A stretch of 64,000 nucleotides of DNA from Zelonia costaricensis (Eukaryota; Euglenozoa; Kinetoplastea; Trypanosomatida; Trypanosomatidae): contig JASAOO010003504.1 in the NCBI GenBank assembly GCA_030849075.1, positions 18,495-82,494 of the forward strand, given 5' to 3'. The notes beneath the pieces were generated by a model. It was given only the letters and a program-made list of their open reading frames with translations. It ran no database searches and was not told the DNA's origin. Below, one piece after another: positions 49,101 through 57,810 of this stretch. How positions within the stretch are numbered: position 1 is the stretch's first letter; the number at the start of each line of letters is the position of its first letter. The position numbers and the translations under genes were made by a program.

Positions 49101-50704
49101 TGGCCAACGCGTGTCAGCACTACCGGGTGTGCCGGCTGCTGCGCACGTACCGCTACGGCACTGCGCTCGAGGCGCTGGAGAGCGGCCTGAACGAGGCCTA
49201 CGGCGACACGCTGCAGGAGAAGCTGGCTCGCAACTTCCGCCTCAACCCCTCGCTCGACGAGATCGCCGCCATCGCCGGCGTGCTCAAGACGCCGCTGGTC
49301 TTCTACATGCTCATGGCCAAGTACGACTGGTCGGTCAAGGACAACGCGTACGCGACGGAGGAGGCGCTGTGCATGTGGGTCGTGGCCGAGTCGCGCGAGA
49401 TGCGCTTCGTGGAGGTGAACCTGACGAAGGACTTCAAGGTGAGCCTGTGGGACCTGATCACGTCACTGCGCCAGCGCCTCTGCGTCGAGCCGGAGCCGGC
49501 GGTGCAGTCGAGCATCATCACGGAGCTGCCGAGCCGCTCGTGGCAGGAGCCGCTGCGGGTGCTGTACCAGGCCTGCATCCACCCCATCCTCGGCTACGTC
49601 CGCGCCCTGGACCCGCAGCTGCTCTTCGGCGACGGCATGCTCACGGTTGTGCCCTCCGGCCCCCTTTGGCTCGTGCCCTTCCACGCCCTGCTGAACGTCA
49701 AGGCCGGCGACCGCTACCTCGTGGAGGAGGCGGCGGTGCAGATGGCCTTCTCAGCCACCCAGGCCGCCTTCGCCGCGCTGTGTGCGCAGCGGGTGCAGCA
49801 GCAGGACCTGCACCGCGAGGTGGTGGCCGTGCAGCGCGAGGCGGAGGTGGGCGCCGCGGACCCGGAGCTGCACATGGCGTTCCCCTTCAACACAGACCGC
49901 GCCGGACAAGAGGCGGCCGCGGTGGCCGCGATGCTGAGCTCCGGGCAGGAGAAGCTGGCGGAGCGGCTGCGGCGCCGCGCCGGGCCCGAGGCGGCCGTCT
50001 TCACCCGCAAGGTGGAGCTGGTCGAGGACGTGGAGTCGCTGCGTGCGGTGCTGCCGCGGGCCCGCGCCGTGCACATCGCCGCCGCCACCACAACGGCACC
50101 GCCGCCGTCGCTGGTCGAGCACGCGAGCCGCACCGCCCCCCGCCCGGAGGACGAGGGCGCCCTCATCCTCTGCACGGCGTCGCCGATGGGGGACGTCGGC
50201 GTGATGCGGGCGGCGGAGATTGCGCACATGGAGCTGGCCGCCGAGCACGTCGTGCTGACCGACACGAACGTCTCCCCGGCGCACATGAACGGCACGCGCG
50301 ACGACACGCTCGGTCTCGTGCGCAGCTTCTTCGGCGGCGGCGTGCCGTGCGTGATTGCCGGTCAGTGGTGCACGCCGGACATGAAGCCGATGGAGCTGTT
50401 CCGCTACTTCTACGCGCAGTGGTGCCGCCCCACCGTCCCGGCCGCCTCGGACGAGTCGGTGAACACCGGCACGGCGCGGTGCGGCAGTGCGAGCACGAGC
50501 ACGATGCAGTCCTCCCGCATCGCGGGGCGGCAGCACTGGGCGTCAGACGACGACGATGAGGTGGAGGAGGAGGAGGGCGACGTGGTGCGGCACCGCGCGC
50601 TGCTGCTGGCCCGCTCCGTGCGGCAGCTGCTCGCGGACGAGCCGGCGATGCGCTACCGCCCGCGGGTGTGGGCCGGATACTACTGCATCGGCACCGGCTG
50701 GTAG
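46190..50704 (+). CDS. LRR-TPR-CHAT protein with a degenerate caspase-like site
   Basis: This 1504-residue protein has the shared LRR module at about 33-185 (NNYLGSKGLRPVL, LLQLVESNPRITELLLGG). A long low-complexity Ala/Pro/Ser region (about 195-525) follows. TPR-like helices lie at about 527-700 (QGCREYMNRNLDAAYMAWNEA) and 786-868 (GELYVATFQLPQALVQLNKM). The C-terminal CHAT domain runs from about 1120 to 1480 (DGMLTVVPSGPLWLVPFHAL; the GLVRSFFGGGVPCVIAGQW element near 1375). CHAT domains are caspase/separase-fold peptidases with a His-Cys dyad. Here His1295 (AVHIAAATT) is present, but the usual L-S-A-C-E-T box reads L-T-D-T-N-V (1356-1361), putting Thr1359 at the Cys position. Proteolysis by the standard mechanism is therefore unlikely. 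The acidic segment near 1450-1465 is an insertion. The ATG at 46190 is the first after CA-rich leader sequence. Confidence 0.85.
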   Translation: MADTVLPPLDVKRVSDGGPAATVAAPAVADNAGMDYLAVYRQFCAEEGCKANSAFVRYIQDRGGHFSLERLNLGNNYLGSKGLRPVLRMIDLCQTIVSINLEGNGIGNEAVIDLCEVLQRHVSISSLNLSQNPISVGGGKRLLQLVESNPRITELLLGGTDIFDGLQGRIRMALEHNAAVQDGGCPHMEVNKDPSLLAAAAALKAGGKPNTRDGRSPTPPPRRRVGAATLPAAPAQKATLQPVHHRPHSAATGMADIVASAPTSRNGAGAPVGGAVGAVGGTAARRGPSTRPLSPRSNYSHSPAPSAGGMSEASSRYTWQEASLGKPQPRPPLPAVASQESKALSTSKVRDLKTLFAERARLHTEVNRGEASRRAYEARQELLALEHHGRPVDAAPPRTYPVAGSVALPLLDSPSYPVEAAGSPLAHTHNTASTTLTDAAATTAVAAEAVPGDAHVRAPSAHSAEAGNAPAPLLLRPGSVRGGEAPPSALVATSATGEAGGVAAPEGAVPVERLGAHTIEDVLSPARMMLLTTEEQFTVLFDQGCREYMNRNLDAAYMAWNEAMRVAVSEGQREWMAVVASNLQRLSYELLVEEGAAYLEKGELVKARDTFKLAHDVATKAKNAAWEWDMRNAQQNVQKALFHRCHEAALLLFRRAQEDMSDGVAATVVTEDDYFVLPGTDELVRHTAAFVREWSCLLVLKEAVGLWAEASRIVTSLSDGAAAPLKENLKDALTLVAAFIAEHHFNATPPPGLTWFGTDAFLYHECVLLSELWYDLVAMSEQNLRHSLLAAMCAAQLGELYVATFQLPQALVQLNKMVAYGHANRSPLLEATGLTLCGRVHLQRADYALAEAALDDAQRLWAELRGGDVAESRTAAESRTLASASSRYDVALMDPLAAVATEEAAADGAGGAAPAATGAAGSTGGSEGRVLSGSSVRGAEGMDAMASTMGHGASARFRIETHLPTDAIAVLANACQHYRVCRLLRTYRYGTALEALESGLNEAYGDTLQEKLARNFRLNPSLDEIAAIAGVLKTPLVFYMLMAKYDWSVKDNAYATEEALCMWVVAESREMRFVEVNLTKDFKVSLWDLITSLRQRLCVEPEPAVQSSIITELPSRSWQEPLRVLYQACIHPILGYVRALDPQLLFGDGMLTVVPSGPLWLVPFHALLNVKAGDRYLVEEAAVQMAFSATQAAFAALCAQRVQQQDLHREVVAVQREAEVGAADPELHMAFPFNTDRAGQEAAAVAAMLSSGQEKLAERLRRRAGPEAAVFTRKVELVEDVESLRAVLPRARAVHIAAATTTAPPPSLVEHASRTAPRPEDEGALILCTASPMGDVGVMRAAEIAHMELAAEHVVLTDTNVSPAHMNGTRDDTLGLVRSFFGGGVPCVIAGQWCTPDMKPMELFRYFYAQWCRPTVPAASDESVNTGTARCGSASTSTMQSSRIAGRQHWASDDDDEVEEEEGDVVRHRALLLARSVRQLLADEPAMRYRPRVWAGYYCIGTGW

Positions 50705-51767
50705 CGCGGCGCGCAAGGTTATGGCCCCTAAGGCCCCGCCCTCTGCCTTCTCCCCTGTCTCTCTCTCGCTACTTCCGCGTTCCCTTCTCTTGTGTGTGTG
50801 TGTGTGTATGTGTGGATGTTCACTGTTTGATGTACAGCCCGCGCGGCCCGTCGCCGCCCTTGGCGTGCTTTGCTCCGCTCGTCCCCGATAGCTGCTCGTG
50901 TGCTGCGCACGCCCATGTCCCTTCGGTGAGTGAGATGAATAATGGGGCTCGCGGTGGTGCACAACCCCACCCACCCCCTCCTTCACCCTCCTTCCCCCCC
51001 CTTCCCCTCGTCCGGTGACGGAGGTGGTGGCGGGGGGCTCGCCTCGATGTAAACGATTGCCCGCACGCCCTTCTTGGCCCTTCTTGGTCTCACTCCAGCA
51101 CGCACGCGGCCGCACCCTCACGCATCGCGTCCTCTCCGCGTTGGTGCTTGTGTTTGTGAGTGTGTGCGTACGTGCGTGTATGTGAGTGTGCTCGCGTAGG
51201 CGTGTCGCTGCGGTGACACCGCCCCCCCGCAACATGTGCCGTTATGTGGAATCCTCATGCCCTGCACTGGGCGACGTCAAGCTGAACAGAACCAGGCGAC
51301 CAGCTGTGGGGGCTGCTGTATCGTGGCACCGCTCGGGCGCCGGTACCTCACCTCCCCGCACCACCTCACCTTCCTCCCGTCCCTACAATGCGGTGGGCGA
51401 CTCTTGCACGCAGTGAAGGGGTGGGAACGCCCTCGTGCCGCGCCGCGTGGGCAGCCGAGTTGAATGGAGAATGTGAAGAGATGCACGCGAGTGTGCACGC
51501 CCACACGCCCCAGCCCGGCATCACGGGCCACCCATGCGCACCGATATCGCCGGCACCGCTCCCTCTCTTGCTTGTACTCGTTAACACACACACACACACA
51601 CACACGCACGCGGGGGAATGACGCTGTGTAGCTCCTCGTTCGTTTGTTTCTCTGAGGCACCGCCCACATCAGCACAGGCACATAATCACACACAGTAGAG
51701 GACACACACACACACACGCGGGTGTCCGGCACACTCCCCGCCCCCTCCTCGCCTCACCCCCGCAGCC
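50705..51767. other. 1.1-kb spacer, no gene seen
   Basis: A TG run at 50790-50810, C-rich tracts near 50985-51005, TG-rich 51145-51190, and CA runs at 51583-51604 and 51702-51716. A less repetitive segment at about 51235-51480 has no convincing open frame. Confidence 0.5.
51726..51765 (+). promoter_or_regulatory. Pyrimidine tract and AG abutting the start codon
   Basis: ccccctcctcgcctcacccccgcag ends with AG at 51764-51765, only 2 nt before the ATG at 51768. Either the leader is almost absent or an upstream AG (for example 51696-51700) is used. Confidence 0.35.
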
Positions 51768-53879
51768 ATGAGCAGCGGCACTCGCGACGCGCTCTTCTTC
51801 GGCTCCGTGGCCGTCAGCGTCATCGGCCATGAGGTGCACGACGAGGCCGTCGTGGCGCAGCTGGAGCGGCAGAACGCCTTCGTGAAGCTGCAGACGAGTG
51901 CCACGGCGCCGTACGTCAAGACCGAGGAGGTGTTCGGCCTCGTCTCCACCTCACCCCTGTACGAGATCCACGGCGCCGACTCCAAGGCGAGCCCGACGAC
52001 GTCGCTGAGCCTGCAGCACGGTGTCTTGCACACGCGCCACCACCGGCACCGGGCCGCGTTCCTTCCCGTGATGCTCGAGCTCGCCAAGGACGCGGCGGCA
52101 GAGGAGGTGCCCACCATCGAGGACCAGGACGGCGCGCTGCAACAGCTGGACAGCCCGCACAATGACGCGGAGCCGGCGGCGAGCTACGCATCGGCCTTGG
52201 TGCGCATCGAGGTGGGGCTCTCCCGCAGCGGGGGCGGTGCCGCGCCGGCGGGGGTGAAGGAGGTGCTGCTCCCCTCCCTCAACTACATGGCCAGCAGGGA
52301 CATGTGTACGGTCGTGCGCATCCCGCTCTGGGCGGACGCGATCAACAAGCTGGCTGCATGCGAGGTGAGTGTGGAGGAGTTGGCGCGGCGCGGGCAGCTG
52401 GACGCGACGGACGCCGCGGCGGCGGACGGGGTGGCGCTCAGCGTGTATGCGATGGTGCGCGTCATCAGCCTCGCTGAAAAGGTGCGTCAGGCGATCGAGG
52501 CAGACGACGCGACGCGGGAGCTGCTGGGGCTGCCGGAGCCGGTGCCGAAGCTGCGACTCAACCTGACCCTGCGCGGCGAGGCTCCATACGGGGCGATGCC
52601 GCTCACGGAACTGTACAAGCACTACCGCAACTTCTACAACAGCTACTGCAACACCATCATCAAGCACAGCAGCGTCGTCGTGCAGCGACTCGCCGATGCG
52701 CCGCGGCAGCGCGAGGCGGAGGCCTCCTTCCCGCACCGCTGGAACGCCGTCTCCGTCATGGACGTGCGGCCCGTGCTCCTCGGCGAGGACGGATTTGCGC
52801 CGCTGCTGGTTACGCTGGCGCACTGCGCCAACCTGCGGGCCCTCCACGCGGACGGCAACCGCCTCGGCGACCTCACCTGCGCTCGCCTCGCCGTGCTGTT
52901 CCGGCGGCACCGCTACCTCGCCTGCGTGTCGATGGGCAAGAACGCGATCCACGAGGCGGGCGGCGAGCAGCTGCTGCGGCTCGTGCGCAGCAACCTGCGC
53001 ATCACGTCCCTGCCCTGCGACGGCAACTTCTTCTCCGCCCCTCTGCTGCGCCGCATCACCGAGGTGGCGGCCAAGAACGCCGGCGTCATCGCGCAGGACC
53101 CGCTCAACGTCTTCTCCGCGAGCTACGGCTACCTCAGCGACCTCAACTGCCTGCCCGACGCGCTGCAGCGGCAGGGGCTCCGCACGTGGGCCGTGCTCTG
53201 CGCCGCGCCGGTGGGCGACGTGGACGTGATGGTGCGCAACGCCACGACCAGTGCGCACCGCACGATGGGCGACTCTCCGGCAGTTGCGCAGCAGCGCGCC
53301 AAGGCGGCCCTCCGCGCCCGCGAGACCTTCTCGCTGATTCCGCCCGTCGCGCTGGCGCCGCTGCTGAACGAAATCCTGCGCACGGTGGCCGTCGGTGTCG
53401 GCCGCGTCCTGCCCGACCCCCTCGTCCGCTCGCTCTTCACCGATGTGGAGACGGTCGTGGCGCGGGAGCAGGCGGAGCAGGCGGAGCAGCAGGCGCGGCT
53501 CAGCGGCGGCAGCAGCAGCGACGGCACGCCGCTCCCGCCGGAGGTGTGCGAGGCGCTCGGTGGTGCGTACGCTGCGCCGGTGGAGGCCGAGAAGGTCTAC
53601 GCGCGGTCGTTTGCCCGCATCGTCGTCGCGGCGATGCGTGGCGTGTCGCTGGGCACGCCGTGGCCGGAGATCGCGAAGGTGCTCGCCGGCATCGGCCGCG
53701 TTCAGCGCGACCTCGGCGTGATGCCGGAGGACTACTGGCTGGCGGTGCACATCTTCATGATGTCCGTCCGCATCAGTTGCGGCGCGGACTGCTACGACGC
53801 CGATCACGCCTCGTCGTTCCTTGGACTGCTCGCCCTCGCCGTGCGCACCGCCGCCGGTCCCGACGCCGTCCTGCTGTGA
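51768..53879 (+). CDS. LRR protein with C-terminal globin-like domain
   Basis: This 703-residue protein has an unassigned N-terminal region (1-325) and an LRR module at about 330-450 whose core (GGEQLLRLVRSNLRITSL) closely matches the module in the gene at 46190. A basic linker follows. The C-terminal region (about 519-700) looks globin-like: an A/B-helix-like start (LNEILRTVAVGVGRVLPDPLV), an Ala/Gly/Ser-rich insertion, then IGRVQRDLGVMPEDYWLAVH. That last stretch fits the globin F-helix to FG-corner pattern L-G-x-x-H-x-x-x-G-V-x-P-E-x-(Y/F). The proximal heme ligand His would be Gln646, so normal heme binding is doubtful. The globin reading is from pattern alone. The ATG at 51768 has an acceptor AG directly upstream. 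Confidence 0.82.
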   Translation: MSSGTRDALFFGSVAVSVIGHEVHDEAVVAQLERQNAFVKLQTSATAPYVKTEEVFGLVSTSPLYEIHGADSKASPTTSLSLQHGVLHTRHHRHRAAFLPVMLELAKDAAAEEVPTIEDQDGALQQLDSPHNDAEPAASYASALVRIEVGLSRSGGGAAPAGVKEVLLPSLNYMASRDMCTVVRIPLWADAINKLAACEVSVEELARRGQLDATDAAAADGVALSVYAMVRVISLAEKVRQAIEADDATRELLGLPEPVPKLRLNLTLRGEAPYGAMPLTELYKHYRNFYNSYCNTIIKHSSVVVQRLADAPRQREAEASFPHRWNAVSVMDVRPVLLGEDGFAPLLVTLAHCANLRALHADGNRLGDLTCARLAVLFRRHRYLACVSMGKNAIHEAGGEQLLRLVRSNLRITSLPCDGNFFSAPLLRRITEVAAKNAGVIAQDPLNVFSASYGYLSDLNCLPDALQRQGLRTWAVLCAAPVGDVDVMVRNATTSAHRTMGDSPAVAQQRAKAALRARETFSLIPPVALAPLLNEILRTVAVGVGRVLPDPLVRSLFTDVETVVAREQAEQAEQQARLSGGSSSDGTPLPPEVCEALGGAYAAPVEAEKVYARSFARIVVAAMRGVSLGTPWPEIAKVLAGIGRVQRDLGVMPEDYWLAVHIFMMSVRISCGADCYDADHASSFLGLLALAVRTAAGPDAVLL

Positions 53880-54807
53880 TGCAGCCGATGCGCGCTCGTG
53901 TGTGTGTGTGTAGAAGGCGTTGCGCACGTTGCTCTGTTTCCTGATCGATGTCAAGTTTTCATAGAAGAGATGTTGTCTTCACGCTCTGCTTTCGCGTTCC
54001 GGGTCTATCTGTGTGTGCGCGTCAGCACGTCTTTGTGCCCGTGTGTGTGTGTGTGTGTGTGTATGTGCTGTGTGCTGCTGTGTGGGAGCTCAGAGTAGCG
54101 TCGTCTGTACCGACACGCGGTGGGCGAATGGAGGCGGGGGGTGGGACGTCACGACTTCGGCCCCCTCAACCTCTCTCTCCTCTCCCGCAGCCGCGACCCA
54201 CTTCACCGCTCCCCATTCTACGCCACTCTCTCGCGCGCACACACGCGCCGTGGCCGAGAACGTTGTCAGTCAACAAGAGGGTGCGGGAGAAGTGTGCGGG
54301 AGGTCGTACCACTACACCCCAGCGTGCTGCCTTCTCCTTCCCCCCCCCCCACCATCTCCGGGCTCTACCCATCATCTGTTCTCTGCGTACCCCCGCGTGG
54401 GGGGGGGGGGTCGGGAGGCGGTGGTGAGAGCGGCGAGGAGGGGCGATGCCCGTGCCACCACGCCACTTTGCCAGCAATGCCCATCGCTCCGTGTGTGTGT
54501 GCGTGTGTGAGTGATCAACGTAAATGTGTGTCTGCACTCTCCCACCACACGCGACTCTCGCGCCCCCCCCCCTCGCCGCCTCCGACCGTCTTCCCTCACC
54601 TCTCTCCATCCCATCCAGCTGCTCCATCACACGCGCCCCGTCTGCATCCGCACCACCGCCCACGGACACACACACACACACTCACACGCAGAGAGGCCAC
54701 ACGGTACACGGCCTTCTTCCCGCTCTAGAAACGCGGACGCCACCGTGGCTGCTACCCCGCACTCCACTTCATTTACAACGAACTCACAACCCGGAGACAC
54801 ACCCGCG
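53880..54807. other. Spacer, no gene seen
   Basis: TG runs at 53899-53912 and 54042-54065, C-rich and G-rich homopolymers (54339-54350, 54399-54411), then the acceptor before the major vault protein gene and a CA run at 54668-54682. Confidence 0.55.
54577..54618 (+). promoter_or_regulatory. Candidate spliced-leader acceptor for the MVP gene
   Basis: cttccctcacctctctccatcccatccag has AG at 54617-54618, giving a 5' UTR of about 189 nt before the ATG at 54808. Confidence 0.45.
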
Positions 54808-57800
54808 ATGACCGCCGTCGCCGCGGATGCCCACGGGCGTGCACGCACCATGCTGGGCACGACATCCATGGTGCGGCTGATGCCGTACCACTACCTGCAT
54901 GTCGAGGACACCAACACGTGCGAGGTCTTCACGCTGATCGGGCCCATCACGTACACGCTGCGCGACCACCACCGCGCGCTGCAGCAGACGCCGCAGCCCT
55001 TCGTTGTCGTGCCGCCGGGACACTACGTCAGGGTCACACACCCGATGCGCCCCGTCACGCCGCCGTCGCCAGCAGCGACCTTGAACTCAACTGCCGGCGC
55101 AGCCACAGCAGCAGCGGAGCCGGTCTGCGTGGTGGTGCGCAGTGCGCCACGCTCCGCCACGGGCATGGTGCTCGAGTCGTACAGTCGCGGCGGCACCCCG
55201 TACGGCAGCAGCGAGGTGCGCGGCGCCGACGCCTCGCCGTTCCCGCTGCTACCCGGCGAGACGGTGGACACCCCCGCTGCCATGCCGCTCCTGACGGCGA
55301 CGGAGGCCCTTGTGCTGGAGGCGCTCGCGCCGCACGAGGTGCTGGACCGCATCACGGATGCAACGCGGATGCGGGCGGCGCAGGAGCGGTACCTCTTCGC
55401 CGGCCCCGGCCTCTACACCCCCCGACTCGATGAGCGCGTGGTGGAGAAGGTGCAGGGGGTGTGCATGACGGCGCAGCAGGTCGGCTATCTGACGGCGACG
55501 CACAGCTTCACGGACGACGGCGGGGTGGCGCGGGTGGCGGGTGAGACGTGGATGTTGCGCGCCACAGGCATTCGCTTCGCGCACCCCGCAACGACACTGC
55601 AGGTGCGGAACGTGCACGTGCTGCCCACCGACGCGGCCCTTGTCTTCGTCTCCAGCAAGACCTTCGTCGACGACGCGCTGAAGGTGACGCGGGCGGCGCA
55701 GCGGCCGTACCAGATCACGCACGCCGACACCGCAGACGGCACCTACGCCGCACGGCCGCACGAGACGCTGCAGACCACGAACTACCGCATCGTCCTCACC
55801 GCGGCGCAGTACTGCGTCACGCTGCGCCATGACAGCCGCACCGACGCCACCAACGGCGGCGGTGCTGCTGCTGATGCTGCTGACGCGGCGGGGGCGGTGG
55901 GTCAGCCGGAGGTGCGGGTGGGGAAGCAGAGCTTCCTGCTGGAGCCGGTGGAGCACGCCACGTGCACGCTCGACGTGCTCGTCGTGAAGGAGGACGAGGC
56001 GCTGCTGCTCACCGCGCTCTTCACATACACAGAGGCGGACGGCACGGTGCGGGAGGGCGGCTCGCGCTGGCTCGTTACGGGGCCGTGCCGTTACGTGCCG
56101 CCCGTGTACGCCCGCGTCGTGGAGCGGCGGCAGCGCATCGTGCTGCACGAGAACTGCGGCGTGTACGTCCGCAACATCAACACAGGGGCGGTGCGCTCCG
56201 TCTTTGGGAAGCCCTTCATGCTGCAGGCAGACGAGCGGCTCTGGCGGCGGCCCGTCAGCGCCTTCGTCCGCCGCCTGCTCGCCGAGCCGCGGCAGTCGCT
56301 GCGCGTTGCTGACATGTCGCCCGAGGAGCGGGCCGAGGCGTCGCTGGAGGAGGGGCGCGCGACGGCGTGGGTCATGACGAGCGGCGAGCGGTGTGCGCCG
56401 CCGCACGAAGGCGAGGACGGCGCGGGCAGCGCGGCCGCCTCGGAGGCGCCGGCGTACAGCGAAGATGCGTGGGAGGGCGACGAGGACGGCGACGTGGATG
56501 CGGCGCCGGGGAGGACGGGCGGTGGCGTCGCTGCGACCGAGCCGGTGGATCTGCTCGACGTAGCCGCCCGCAACGCCTGCCCTCCGCGGCTGTCGCGGGA
56601 CATCGCGCCGTACCACGTCATCACGGCCAACGTGGAGCACAACACACTGATGCGGCTGTACGACACGAGCACCGGCCGCAGCCGCGTCGTTGCCGGCCCG
56701 GCGACGGTCTTCCTGGAGCCGCACGAGCACTTCACCCCGCTGTCCCTCTCTGCCGGGCGGCCGAAAGCGCCACACCAGATCCACTCGCTCAGCCTCTACC
56801 TCGGGCCCGACTACATGGCCGACGTCATCGAAGTCGAGACGCGCGACCACGCCCGCCTGCGGCTGCACCTCGCGTACAACTGGGAGTTCGGCGGGGTGGC
56901 GGAGGAGGGGCAGGCCAAGGCCGCCGCCACGGTGGACCCAGAGCGGGCCTTCACCATTCCGGACTTCATCGGGGAGGCGTGCAAGGCGCTGGCGAGCCGC
57001 GTGCGTTCTGCGATAGCCGGCCACACCTTCGAGTTCCTGCACTGCAACTCGTCCACGCTGATTCGGCAGTCCATCTTTGCGCCGGCGCAGGACGGCGCCA
57101 TCGTCTCCCGCGGCGACGCCCTCTGCTTCACCGCCAACGGGCTTTACATCACGACGGTGGATGTGCAGAGCGTGGAGCCTGTGGACGTCAAGACACGCGC
57201 GGCGCTGACGAAGAGCGTGCAGCTCGCGGTGGAGATCATCACCAAGGCGCAGGAAAGCGACGCGTCGCATCAGGCGGCGTTGCTGGAGCAGGAGGCGCGC
57301 GGCGCGCTCGATCTGCAGGTGATGCGAGACTGCGCGAAGGCTGAGGAGCAGCGCACCCAGCTGCTGCAGGTGATGGGTGACAACACCGTGCTGGAGCAGG
57401 CGGGTGCGAGCCGGGCACAGGCGCTGGCTGAGAGCGCCGCCCGCCTTGCTGAGGCGCAGGGGGAGGTGGACGCGACGCCGATCCGCTGCGCCGCCAACAC
57501 CGCCGGCATGGACGCCGAGCTCGCCGTGCTGCGCCAGCGCGCGGAGCTCGACCTCGCCCACCGGCGGGCCATGAACGTGCTGGCGGTGGACCGGGTGCGG
57601 CGGCTGGCAGAGATTGAGGCAGCCAAGTACGAAGCCATCATGGCCGCGCTGGGCAAGGAGACGCTGATCGCCATTGCAGACGCGGGGCCGGAGCTGAAGG
57701 GGCAGCTGCTGGGTGCGCTCGGCCTGGAGGGTTTCGTCGTGACAGACGGCACCACGCCGATCAACATGCTGACGCTGGCAGACCAGATGGCGGCCACCGG

Positions 57801-57810
57801 GTCGGCGTGA
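54808..57810 (+). CDS. Major vault protein
   Basis: This 1000-residue protein is the shell subunit of the vault ribonucleoprotein particle. The N-terminus has the MVP opening (VRLMPYHYLHVEDTNTCEVFTLIGP, near residues 20-45; FVVVPPGHYVRVTHP near 70). A series of MVP repeats runs to about 660, then the shoulder (SPFH-like) domain (ADVIEVETRDHARLRLHLAYNW near 670-692), then the long cap helix (about 820-960, Ala/Glu/Arg-rich) and the cap-ring end VVTDGTTPINMLT, which matches the vertebrate ITDGSTPIN motif. Animal MVPs are about 860-890 residues. The excess here comes from insertions, notably an acidic Ala/Gly/Asp-rich one at about 530-580 and a Ser/Ala/Pro one near 90-110. Trypanosomatids carry several MVP paralogues. 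The first ATG is at 54808; a second in-frame ATG at 54850 (Met15) is an equally sensible start. Confidence 0.94.
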   Translation: MTAVAADAHGRARTMLGTTSMVRLMPYHYLHVEDTNTCEVFTLIGPITYTLRDHHRALQQTPQPFVVVPPGHYVRVTHPMRPVTPPSPAATLNSTAGAATAAAEPVCVVVRSAPRSATGMVLESYSRGGTPYGSSEVRGADASPFPLLPGETVDTPAAMPLLTATEALVLEALAPHEVLDRITDATRMRAAQERYLFAGPGLYTPRLDERVVEKVQGVCMTAQQVGYLTATHSFTDDGGVARVAGETWMLRATGIRFAHPATTLQVRNVHVLPTDAALVFVSSKTFVDDALKVTRAAQRPYQITHADTADGTYAARPHETLQTTNYRIVLTAAQYCVTLRHDSRTDATNGGGAAADAADAAGAVGQPEVRVGKQSFLLEPVEHATCTLDVLVVKEDEALLLTALFTYTEADGTVREGGSRWLVTGPCRYVPPVYARVVERRQRIVLHENCGVYVRNINTGAVRSVFGKPFMLQADERLWRRPVSAFVRRLLAEPRQSLRVADMSPEERAEASLEEGRATAWVMTSGERCAPPHEGEDGAGSAAASEAPAYSEDAWEGDEDGDVDAAPGRTGGGVAATEPVDLLDVAARNACPPRLSRDIAPYHVITANVEHNTLMRLYDTSTGRSRVVAGPATVFLEPHEHFTPLSLSAGRPKAPHQIHSLSLYLGPDYMADVIEVETRDHARLRLHLAYNWEFGGVAEEGQAKAAATVDPERAFTIPDFIGEACKALASRVRSAIAGHTFEFLHCNSSTLIRQSIFAPAQDGAIVSRGDALCFTANGLYITTVDVQSVEPVDVKTRAALTKSVQLAVEIITKAQESDASHQAALLEQEARGALDLQVMRDCAKAEEQRTQLLQVMGDNTVLEQAGASRAQALAESAARLAEAQGEVDATPIRCAANTAGMDAELAVLRQRAELDLAHRRAMNVLAVDRVRRLAEIEAAKYEAIMAALGKETLIAIADAGPELKGQLLGALGLEGFVVTDGTTPINMLTLADQMAATGSA

